Shown here: in pieces, positions 25,701 through 33,700 of the stretch
How the letters are laid out: each line of letters opens with the position of its first letter
Position numbering within the stretch: the stretch's first letter is position 1
Origin: Cellulomonas sp. 73-145
GTDB lineage: Bacteria > Actinomycetota > Actinomycetes > Actinomycetales > Cellulomonadaceae
Assembly (NCBI GenBank): GCA_001898185.1
Contig: MKTI01000005.1
Span: forward strand, 62,001-126,000
DNA length: 64,000 nucleotides
Reading direction: 5' to 3'
Made by a program: the position numbers and the translations under genes
Notes under the pieces: generated by a model
What the model was told of the DNA's origin: nothing
Seen by the model: the letters and a program-made list of their open reading frames with translations, nothing else
Database searches by the model: none

Positions 25701-26282
25701 TCAGATGTCGGTGCCGAACCGGTCCTCGTCGCCACCGGGGTCCGCGCCCTCGTCGGCGAGTGCGTCGCGGACCAGCCTCGCCACGAGCCCGGGCGGGTAC
25801 CCCTTGCGGCCGAGCGTGCCGTACGTGCGCCGGATGCGCGTCTGACGATCCAGGCCACGGGTGGCCGCCAGCTTGCGGACGACGAGCGCGCGCGCGGCCG
25901 TCTCCTCGTCCTCGTCGCCGACCTCCTCCAGCGCGTTGGCGGCCGTCACCGGGTCGATGCCCTTGCGACGCAGCTCGTTCGCGAGCGCCGTGCGAGACAG
26001 GCCCCGCTCGGCGTGCCGCGTGCGCACCAAGGAGCCGGCGTACGCGGCGTCGTCCACGAGCCCCACCTCGGTGAAGCGGTCGAGCACGCGCTCCGCGACG
26101 GTCACGGGGACGTCCCGCCGCGCCATCGCATCGGCGAGCTGGGCCCGGCTCCGCGGTGCGGCGGTCAGCAGCCGCAGGGCGATGGCGCGGGCAACCTCCT
26201 CGGGGTCCGGCTCCCGGTCCACCGCCGCCGCGCCCGCCTCAGGTGGTTCCGAGGCGGGCCGACGGCGGCGTGCGTCCCGCAT
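25701..26282 (-). CDS. recX: Regulatory protein RecX
   Basis: A 193-residue modulator that binds RecA filaments and limits their activity. It consists of three-helix repeats; recognisable segments are ALRLLTAAPRSRAQLADAM, FTEVGLVDDAAYAGSLV, RGLSRTALANELRRKGID and the last repeat GTLGRKGYPPGLVARLVRDAL. Its ATG is 2 nt beyond the recA stop, so both are in one operon and share the SOS-controlled promoter before recA. Both ends carry disordered, charged extensions. Confidence 0.95.
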   Translation of the reverse strand: MRDARRRRPASEPPEAGAAAVDREPDPEEVARAIALRLLTAAPRSRAQLADAMARRDVPVTVAERVLDRFTEVGLVDDAAYAGSLVRTRHAERGLSRTALANELRRKGIDPVTAANALEEVGDEDEETAARALVVRKLAATRGLDRQTRIRRTYGTLGRKGYPPGLVARLVRDALADEGADPGGDEDRFGTDI

Positions 26283-26284
26283 GC

Positions 26285-27322
26285 TCAGAAGTCCACCGGC
26301 GCGCTCTCGGCCGGGTTGTCCACACGCGCGCCGACGCCGAGCTTCTCCTTGATCTTCTTCTCGATCTCGGCAGCGAGGTCAGGGTTGTCCCGGAGGAAGG
26401 ACCGGGCGTTCTCCTTGCCTTGGCCCAGCTGGTCGCCCTCGTACGTGAACCACGAGCCGGACTTGCGGATGAACCCGTGCTCGACGCCCATGTCGATCAG
26501 GCCGCCCTCGCGGGAGATGCCGACGCCGTAGAGGATGTCGAACTCGGCCTGCTTGAACGGCGGCGCCATCTTGTTCTTGACGATCTTCACGCGGGTGCGG
26601 TTGCCCACCGCGTCCGAGCCCTCCTTGAGGGTCTCGATCCGGCGGATGTCCATGCGCACCGACGCGTAGAACTTCAGCGCCTTGCCTCCGGTGGTGGTCT
26701 CCGGGCTGCCGAAGAACACGCCGATCTTCTCGCGGAGCTGGTTGATGAAGATCGCCGTCGTCCCGGAGGAGTTCAGGGCGCCGGTGATCTTCCGGAGGGC
26801 CTGGGACATCAGACGGGCCTGGAGGCCGACGTGGCTGTCCCCCATCTCGCCCTCGATCTCGGCCTTGGGCACCAGGGCCGCGACCGAGTCGACCACGACG
26901 ACGTCGATCGCGCCGGAGCGGATCAGCATGTCCATGATCTCGAGCGCCTGCTCGCCGGTGTCCGGCTGCGAGACCAGGAGGGCGTCGGTGTCGACGCCGA
27001 GCTTCTTGGCGTACTCCGGGTCAAGGGCGTGCTCGGCGTCGATGAACGCCGCGATGCCACCCGCACGCTGCGCGTTCGCGACGGCGTGCAGTGCGACCGT
27101 CGTCTTGCCGGAGGACTCCGGGCCGTAGATCTCCACCACGCGGCCGCGCGGGAGGCCACCGATCCCCAGCGCCACGTCCAGCGCGATCGAACCGGTGGGG
27201 ATCACCTCGACGGGGGCACGCCCCTCGTCGCCGAGGCGCATGATCGACCCCTTGCCGAACTGGCGGTCGATCTGGCTGAGGGCGGCCTCGAGGGCCTTCT
27301 CACGGTCCTGCGGTGCGGGCAT
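26285..27322 (-). CDS. recA: Recombinase RecA
   Basis: A 345-residue ATP-dependent strand-exchange protein that also triggers LexA self-cleavage. It has the Walker [14 protein letters not shown] (about residues 67-79), the catalytic Glu in IDAEHALD, Walker [16 protein letters not shown], the DNA-binding loop L1 ([14 protein letters not shown]), loop L2 ([14 protein letters not shown]) and [11 protein letters not shown]. No intein is present, unlike M. tuberculosis recA. The ATG at 27322 has GGTGGG 5 nt upstream; the open frame extends further but has no homology. A perfect SOS box lies about 180 nt upstream. recX follows after 2 nt. Confidence 0.99.
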   Translation of the reverse strand: MPAPQDREKALEAALSQIDRQFGKGSIMRLGDEGRAPVEVIPTGSIALDVALGIGGLPRGRVVEIYGPESSGKTTVALHAVANAQRAGGIAAFIDAEHALDPEYAKKLGVDTDALLVSQPDTGEQALEIMDMLIRSGAIDVVVVDSVAALVPKAEIEGEMGDSHVGLQARLMSQALRKITGALNSSGTTAIFINQLREKIGVFFGSPETTTGGKALKFYASVRMDIRRIETLKEGSDAVGNRTRVKIVKNKMAPPFKQAEFDILYGVGISREGGLIDMGVEHGFIRKSGSWFTYEGDQLGQGKENARSFLRDNPDLAAEIEKKIKEKLGVGARVDNPAESAPVDF

Positions 27323-27493
27323 GGGTCCCACCTCGTCGTCTCGAGCAGCGTGCGCTGCGGCTGCGGGGGCTGGTCTTCGTCGTGAGCGACCGTATGTCCG
27401 ACCACCGACACGGCCGTCGAGACCCCTCACCTCCCGTCGCGGCAGGCGTGCCGGACGGGCTGAGGGCGGTTCGACGGTTGATCGCCCGCAGAC

Positions 27494-27515
27494 AACCTAC
27501 CCGAACAGGTGTTCG
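27494..27515 (-). promoter_or_regulatory. recA SOS box and -10 element
   Basis: CGAACACCTGTTCG on the minus strand (27502-27515) is a perfect CGAAC-N4-GTTCG LexA operator, and TAGGTT (27494-27499), 2 nt below it, is a likely -10. LexA here would cover the spacer between -35 and -10. The leader before recA would be about 165 nt. Confidence 0.8.
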
Positions 27516-27554
27516 ATGCCCGGCGACACGCCGGTCACCGAACGGCGTGGTTCG

Positions 27555-27575
27555 ACGCGGTCGCGGCTACCGCGT
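27555..27575 (-). terminator. Hairpin at the stop of the MBL-fold gene
   Basis: ACGCGGT (27555-27561) and ACCGCGT (27569-27575) pair across a 7-nt loop that includes part of the stop codon. A terminator overlapping the stop codon is possible but weak. Confidence 0.35.
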
Positions 27576-28421
27576 GCCGACCGTGCGCACGGCCACCTGC
27601 TGCCCCGGCTCGAGGACGTGGGCACGGCACCCCGGTGCCTCGCGCTCCACCGCCGAGGCGAACGCCGCACCCGCCCGGTCCATCCACCCCGGCGGGAGCC
27701 TGCGCGACACGGGAGCGTGCAGCGTCCCCCAGTGCACCGGCACCGCGTGCCGGGCTCCGACGAGGGCGCAGACCCGCGCCGCCTGGACCGGGTCCATGTG
27801 CCCGCCGGACAACCGCGGGCCCCACCCGCCCACCGGCACCAGCGCGAGGTCGATCGGCCCGCCGGCGAGCTCCGGCAGCCGGGCCATCTCCGGGTACGGC
27901 TCCGTGTCACCGGGGAACCAGACGCGCAGCCCGTCGGCCACCAGCACGAACCCGTTGGCCGCGTTCGGACGGTGCGGCATCGGGCGGTCCCCGTGCACGG
28001 CAGGCACCGCGCACACCGCCACGCCGGCTCCCGGTGCCGCGCCGCGCGCGTGCGACCCGCGGGGCCCGATGCTCAGCCAGACGCCCTCCGCGAGGCCGAG
28101 GGCACCGCGCACCTCGTGGTCGCGCAGCCAGTGCGCGTTGGCCGGTGCCGTGAGCACCGGGACGTCGTCGAGCAGGTGCAGGGAACCGAGCTCGGCATGG
28201 TCGTGGTGCAGGTGCGACAGGAGCACGACGTCGGCTCCGGACCACACCGCCGGTGCCGGCGCGGCGCCACGTCGCCGCAGCAGGCCGGCATGGCGCCGCA
28301 GCAGGGGGTCCGTCAGTACGCGCACCCCCGCGACGTCCAGCACCGCGCTGGCGTGCCCGAGCCACGTGATGCGGACGACCCCGGGTCCCGGCGGGCTCGT
28401 CGGGCGTCCCGACCGCGTCAT
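27567..28421 (-). CDS. Metallo-beta-lactamase-fold hydrolase, UlaG-like
   Basis: A 284-residue MBL-fold hydrolase. The metal-binding motif is LLSHLHHDHAELG (H-x-H-x-D-H, about residues 73-83); further ligands are the His in VPAVHGDRP, Asp in WFPGDTEPY and the C-terminal His in VPVHWGTLH. The start ITWLGHASAVLDVAG is typical of UlaG-like lactonase/phosphodiesterase relatives and NAPE-PLD-like proteins; the substrate is unknown. Its ATG overlaps the stop of the upstream phosphatase-like gene (ATGA), so the two are coupled. No signal peptide is seen, so it acts in the cytoplasm. Confidence 0.85.
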   Translation of the reverse strand: MTRSGRPTSPPGPGVVRITWLGHASAVLDVAGVRVLTDPLLRRHAGLLRRRGAAPAPAVWSGADVVLLSHLHHDHAELGSLHLLDDVPVLTAPANAHWLRDHEVRGALGLAEGVWLSIGPRGSHARGAAPGAGVAVCAVPAVHGDRPMPHRPNAANGFVLVADGLRVWFPGDTEPYPEMARLPELAGGPIDLALVPVGGWGPRLSGGHMDPVQAARVCALVGARHAVPVHWGTLHAPVSRRLPPGWMDRAGAAFASAVEREAPGCRAHVLEPGQQVAVRTVGTR

Positions 28422-30490
28422 CGGCGAACCCCTGCGGACCGCGCCCACCTCATGAGATGAGCGTGCACCAGCTCGGCGCCGACCAGCACCCGGCGCCCGG
28501 CGACGTCCGTCCGGTCGCTCTCGTCGACCGCCCACTCCACCGGGTGCAGCAGGAACGGCCAGGACTGTGCGCCGCCCAGGCCGCCGTGCGAGCCGACCTG
28601 ACCCTCGAACGCGTGCACGTGACCGGAGGGGGTCACCGCCGACACGACCATCAGGTCGCCGGTGCACGGCAGCCGCCCGGCCCGGGCCAGGTCCTCGGCG
28701 GCACGCGGTCCGAGGCCGAGCACCGGGTCCGTGCCGTCGACCAGGGCCGACGAGCCCGCCCGCACGGGCTCGAGCAGCCGGACGCCCGCCTCCCCGACCG
28801 CCACCAGCCCGCGGCCGCGGGTGTCCACCACCACGACGCCGACACCAGGGCGGCCCGCCAGACTGGCGACGAGGCCCGGGTAGAGCTCCTGCAGGTCCTC
28901 GAGCGTCAGACGGGCACCGTGCCGCGGGAACCAGACCAGGCCGAGGTTCCCCGACCCGGTGACGACGACCTCGGGGGGGCCGGCGCTCGACGCCGAGGTG
29001 ACGGCCCTCCGGTCGGGACCCGCGACGGCACCACCCCTCCGCGGCGGCCCGACCAGGCGCGTCAGCAGCATCGTGAGCGGCCCGAAGTCCTCGCCGCCGG
29101 CGCTCGTCACACCGGGCGCGTCGGGCTCCGCCATCAGCTCGCGCACCGTGTCGAGCAGCGACCGTCCCTCGACCTGCTCGTACGTCGCGCCGAGCGACTG
29201 GCCGTGGTCCGACAGGACCACGACGCGGTACCGCCGCGGCGCCCACGCCAGCACGCGCTCGAGCGTCCCGAGCACACCGTCCAGCCCCTCCAGGGCGCGC
29301 AACGCCTCGGGCCTGGTCGGGCCGGCGTGGTGGGCGACCTCGTCGTAGTCGACGAGGTCGACGAAGACGGTCGGCACACCCCGCGCCAGCGCCTCGGCGA
29401 CGATCGAGGTGATCAGGTCCCGCAGCAGCACGTTGGTCAGCGCGCGGAGCGGGACGTACCAGCCGCCGCGGGACACCCGGGGGTGCACGCCGTGCTCGCG
29501 CTGGCGGCGCGCCTGGTAGAGCTCCTTCGCCATCTCTCCGACGGTGACGGTCAGCGCTCTGACCAGCACGAAGGGTGAGGTGAAGAACCGCAGGTAGCCC
29601 TGACCGGGCCCCAGGCCGCGCCGTCGACCGGTCCGGCTCATCACCAGGAAGCCCGTCGGGGCGTCGCCGGAGAACATCGTCGAGACCGCGACGCCCCCGT
29701 CCGCCAGCAGGCCGTCGCGCCCGTCCAGCCCGGCCTCGATGGCCGCGGCGTCCGCGGGATGGTTGGCGACGACGAGCCGGCCGAGCTCCCGGTCCCACCA
29801 CCGGAACGCCGGGATCGTGCTCGAGTCCCCGTACAGGAGGCCGGCCTGGCTCGCCGGGGTGGTCGCCGGCAGCCGCGCCCACCACGGCTCGAGCAGGTGG
29901 GAGCCGTCGACGACCCACCGCTGCATCGTCGGCGCGAGGCCCGCCTCCATCGCCTGCTCCAGCACCGGGGCGGCGACACCGTCCAGCTGGACGACGAGCA
30001 GACCGGCGGGCCGGTCGGGGTCGTCCGCGGCACGACCCGCCGCCGACGCGGCGCGACGGGCACGCCGCACCACCCCGTCGACCACGTAGCCGTTGCCCGG
30101 TCCGGCCCACAGCCAGCGCCCGGCGGCCATCACGAGCCCCGTGAGCACGAGCACCTGCACGACGGACCAGCCGGACTCGACGTGCATCCCCGGCACGTAC
30201 GCGAGCGCCGCCCACGCGACGGCCAGCTGAGCGGCGATCCCGGCGAGCAGCGCGGCGCCGGCACCGCCGAACCTGGCCACCGGTCGCAGCAGCGGTGCGA
30301 CGACGAGGGCGCCCGCGGCGACCGCCACCGCGGTCAGCAGCACCGCGAGGGGTGACGAGGTCCGCACGCCCGAGACGACGGCGATCGCGGCCGCGAGCCC
30401 GACCGTCGTGGTGGCCAGGGACACGCCGGCGTCCGCCACGTCGGCCGGGGTGGGCCACCAGGCCGGTCGGCGACGGCCGGCCGGGTTCAC
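28418..30490 (-). CDS. Membrane-anchored alkaline phosphatase superfamily protein
   Basis: A 690-residue protein. Residues about 20-130 form four hydrophobic segments resembling a phage-holin-like (4TM) membrane domain; the remaining ~520 residues are an alkaline-phosphatase/phosphodiesterase-fold domain. The likely metal-binding residues are in LLVVQLDGVAAPV, VDYDEVAHHAGP and VVLSDHGQSLGAT, with a C-terminal His in GSHGGLGGAQSWP; the nucleophile is probably the Thr of ARLPATTPASQAG. Actinobacterial homologues are annotated as phage holin/alkaline phosphatase fusions of unknown substrate. The GTG at 30490 overlaps the DUF3046 stop (GTGA), which decides the start over an upstream ATG. Topology suggests a phosphoesterase tethered at the membrane; which side cannot be told here. 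Confidence 0.82.
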   Translation of the reverse strand: MNPAGRRRPAWWPTPADVADAGVSLATTTVGLAAAIAVVSGVRTSSPLAVLLTAVAVAAGALVVAPLLRPVARFGGAGAALLAGIAAQLAVAWAALAYVPGMHVESGWSVVQVLVLTGLVMAAGRWLWAGPGNGYVVDGVVRRARRAASAAGRAADDPDRPAGLLVVQLDGVAAPVLEQAMEAGLAPTMQRWVVDGSHLLEPWWARLPATTPASQAGLLYGDSSTIPAFRWWDRELGRLVVANHPADAAAIEAGLDGRDGLLADGGVAVSTMFSGDAPTGFLVMSRTGRRRGLGPGQGYLRFFTSPFVLVRALTVTVGEMAKELYQARRQREHGVHPRVSRGGWYVPLRALTNVLLRDLITSIVAEALARGVPTVFVDLVDYDEVAHHAGPTRPEALRALEGLDGVLGTLERVLAWAPRRYRVVVLSDHGQSLGATYEQVEGRSLLDTVRELMAEPDAPGVTSAGGEDFGPLTMLLTRLVGPPRRGGAVAGPDRRAVTSASSAGPPEVVVTGSGNLGLVWFPRHGARLTLEDLQELYPGLVASLAGRPGVGVVVVDTRGRGLVAVGEAGVRLLEPVRAGSSALVDGTDPVLGLGPRAAEDLARAGRLPCTGDLMVVSAVTPSGHVHAFEGQVGSHGGLGGAQSWPFLLHPVEWAVDESDRTDVAGRRVLVGAELVHAHLMRWARSAGVRR

Positions 30491-30729
30491 CCGCGTGCGC
30501 GGCGCGGCGGGGCGGGGCGGCGCCGGTCCGCCCCCCAGCGGCGCGACTCGGGCACGTCGAGCTCGTCGCACAGGGCGTGCCAGACCTCACGGGGCTCCAC
30601 GCCCTCGTCCAGCGCCTGGGCGCCCGTCCGGTCACCGAGCTCGCCGAGTCGCAGGTCGCTGACCAGCACCCGGCCGTGGGCGCGGCCCAGCACCTCGTCG
30701 ACAAGGTCCCAGAACTCGCGGTACCGCAC
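30487..30729 (-). CDS. DUF3046 protein
   Basis: An 80-residue protein; the first ~65 residues match DUF3046, a small actinobacterial family (RYREFWDLVDEVLGRAHG, LRLGELGDRTGAQALDEG, EVWHALCDELDVPESRRWG). In mycobacteria the DUF3046 gene is a neighbour of recA, as here. The C-terminal 15 residues are basic and Pro-rich. The GTG at 30729 is chosen because the family begins at exactly this residue; CAGGCT lies 6 nt upstream and may be a weak leaderless-type -10. It opens the three-gene overlapping run DUF3046, phosphatase-like protein and MBL-fold protein. Function unknown. Confidence 0.85.
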   Translation of the reverse strand: MRYREFWDLVDEVLGRAHGRVLVSDLRLGELGDRTGAQALDEGVEPREVWHALCDELDVPESRRWGADRRRPAPPRRARG

Positions 30730-30787
30730 GGCCTCAGCCTGCCACCCGCCGGGCGCACGTGTCGGCGGGCCCCGCCATGATGGGCGC

Positions 30788-33700
30788 GTGGTGCTGGACC
30801 GCTTCTCCGAGCCGACCCGTACGTGGTTCACGGGCGCGTTCGCCGAGCCCACCCCGGCACAGCTCGGTGCCTGGGACGCCGTCTCGGGCGGTCAGCACGC
30901 GCTCGTCGTCGCCCCGACCGGTTCCGGCAAGACGCTGGCAGCGTTCCTGTGGGCGCTCGACGGCCTGCTGACCGCCGACCCGCCGGAGGACCCCGTCGAG
31001 CGATGCCGGGTGCTGTACGTCTCGCCGCTGAAGGCCCTCGCGGCGGACGTCGAGCGGAACCTGCGGTCACCGCTCGTGGGCATCCGTCAGGCGGCGACGC
31101 GGCTCGGTCGCGTCCTGCCGGAGGTCGCGGTCGGCACCCGTACCGGGGACACGCCGCCGGAGGAGCGGCGCTCGTTCGCCCGGCGGCCGCCGGACATCCT
31201 CATCACCACGCCGGAGTCCCTGTACCTGATCCTGACCTCGGCCGCGCGCGCCGGGCTCGCCGGCGTGCGGACGGTCATCGTGGATGAGATCCACGCGGTG
31301 GCAGGGACGAAGCGCGGCGCACACCTCGCGCTGTCCCTGGAGCGGCTCGACGCGCTGCTGGACCGGCCCGGCGGCCCCGGCCCTGCCCAGCGGGTCGGTC
31401 TGTCCGCCACCGTCCGCCCCGTCGAGGCGGTCTCGGCGTTCCTCGCCGGGGCGCGGTCGCTCGACGACGGCGGGCGTCGGGTGGTGACCGTGCAGCCGCC
31501 GTCGGTCAAGCGCATCGAGGTCGACGTCGTGGTGCCGGTCCCCGACCTCGCGGAGCTCGCGGCGGCGCCGGTGCGCGACACCGGGCCGGCGAGCGGCTCG
31601 GCCGGGCCCCGAGACGAGCTCGGGGGTGAGCTGGTGGGCAACCGTTTCGGTGGCGACCCGGTGCCGCGCGCGTCGATCTGGCCGCACGTGGAGGAGCGTG
31701 TGGTGGACCTGGTCGCGGCGCACCGCTCCACGCTGGTGTTCACCAACTCGCGCCGCGGCGCCGAGCGGCTGACGGCCCGCATCAACGAGGTGTGGGCGGA
31801 GCGCGAAGGTGTGCCGGTCGGCGCGCCCGGCGCGCTGCAGCCGGCCTCGGTGCCGGGCCAGTCGGGGACCTCCGCCGGGGTGGACACGCGCGACGCCACG
31901 ACGATCCTGGCGCGGGCGCACCACGGGTCGATGAGCCGTGCCGAGCGGACCCGGACGGAGTCGGAGCTCAAGGCCGGTGTGCTGCCGGCGGTGGTCGCCA
32001 CCAGCTCGCTGGAGCTCGGCATCGACATGGGCGCCGTCGACCTGGTGGTGCAGGTCGGCTCGCCGCCGTCGGTGGCCAGCGGGCTGCAGCGCGTCGGCCG
32101 TGCGGGCCACCAGGTGGGGGCGGTGTCGCACGGCGTCGTGTTCCCCACCTTCCGGGGCGAGCTGGTGCCGGCGGCGGTGACGGCGGAGCGGATGCGGTCG
32201 GGCCAGCTCGAGACGCTGTCCGTACCGGCCAACCCCCTCGACGTGCTCGCGCAGCAGGTCGTGGCGATGGTCGCCGTCGAGGACTGGCCGGTGGACGAGC
32301 TCGCCCGGGTGGTCCGCCGGTCGGCGCCGTTCGCGGGGCTCGGCGACGCGACGCTGCGGGCGGTGCTCGACATGCTGGCCGGTCGCTACCCGAGCGAGGA
32401 GTTCGCCGAGCTGCGGCCACGTCTGGTGTGGGACCGCGTCCGCGACGTGCTGACGGCGCGACCAGGCGCGCTGCGGCTCGCGGTCACCAGCGGCGGCACG
32501 ATCCCCGATCGCGGGCTGTTCGGCGTGTTCCTGGCCGACGGCTCGACGAACGCCGAGGTGCCCGTCGACGCCGAGCGCACCGGCGGTCGGCTGCGCGGCG
32601 GCAAGCGCGTCGGAGAGCTGGACGAGGAGATGGTGTACGAGTCGCGTGTCGGCGACACGTTCACCCTCGGGTCCAGCACGTGGCGGATCGAGGACATCAC
32701 CCCGGACCGGGTCGTCGTGACGCCGGCGCCAGGGCTGCCCGGCCGGTTGCCGTTCTGGAAGGGCGACTCCCCCGGCAGGCCGGCCGAGCTCGGGCGGGCC
32801 ATGGGGGCGTGGGTCCGCGAGGTGCTGGCGCTGCCGGCGTCGGGTGCACGGGCCCGCGTCGAGGGCGCCGGCCTCGATCCCTGGGCGGCGGACAACCTCG
32901 TGGCCTACCTGCACGAGCAGCGCGAGGCGACGGGCGAGGTGCCGAGCGACACCGTGCTGGTGCTCGAGCGGTTCCGCGACGAGCTCGGCGACTGGCGGAT
33001 CGTGCTGCACTCGCCCTACGGCGCGCGCGTGCACGCGCCCTGGGCGGTGGTGCTCGGAGCCCGCCTGCGCGAGCGGTACGGCGTCGATGCGGCCGTGATG
33101 CATGCCGACGACGGCATCGTGCTGCGGCTCCCGGACCTCGTCGACATCGGCCTGGACGACCCGGTCGACCGACCGGTCGGCGACGCACCCGCCATCGGGC
33201 TGGACGACCTGCTCCTGGAGCCCGACGAGGTGGTCGACTCCGTGCGTGCGGAGCTGGGTGGCTCCGCGCTGTTCGGCGCCCGCTTCCGGGAGGCTGCCGG
33301 GCGCGCGCTGCTGCTGCCGCGCCGGCGGCCGGACCGGCGGCAGCCGCTGTGGCAGCAGCGGCACCGCGCGGCGCAGCTGCTGTCCGTCGCGGCGCAGTAC
33401 CCCGACTTCCCGATCCTGCTCGAGGCGGTGCGCGAGTGCCTCCAGGACGACTTCGACACCACGGCGCTCGCCGACCTCATGCGCGACGTCCAGGCCGGAC
33501 GCGTCCGGGTCCTCGAGGTGACCACGCCGCACCCGTCACCCTTCGCCCAGTCGCTGATGTTCGGGTACACGGCCCAGTTCCTGTACGACGGGGACGCCCC
33601 GCTCGCCGAGCGCCGGGCAGCTGCGCTCACCCTGGACCCGACCCTGCTGGCCGAGCTTCTGGGCTCGGGCGGACAGTCTCAGCTCGCCGACCTGCTGGAC

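Noticed and set aside
26285..27322. Possible intein in recA
   Set aside because: RecA is normal length (345 residues) and its motifs are uninterrupted, unlike in M. tuberculosis.
26156..27385. A 409-codon open frame opposite recA
   Set aside because: Antisense to recA and recX; no recognisable domain.
28418..30490. Phage-derived holin
   Set aside because: The N-terminal helices resemble holins but are fused to a phosphatase fold in a conserved chromosomal location; no phage genes are nearby.
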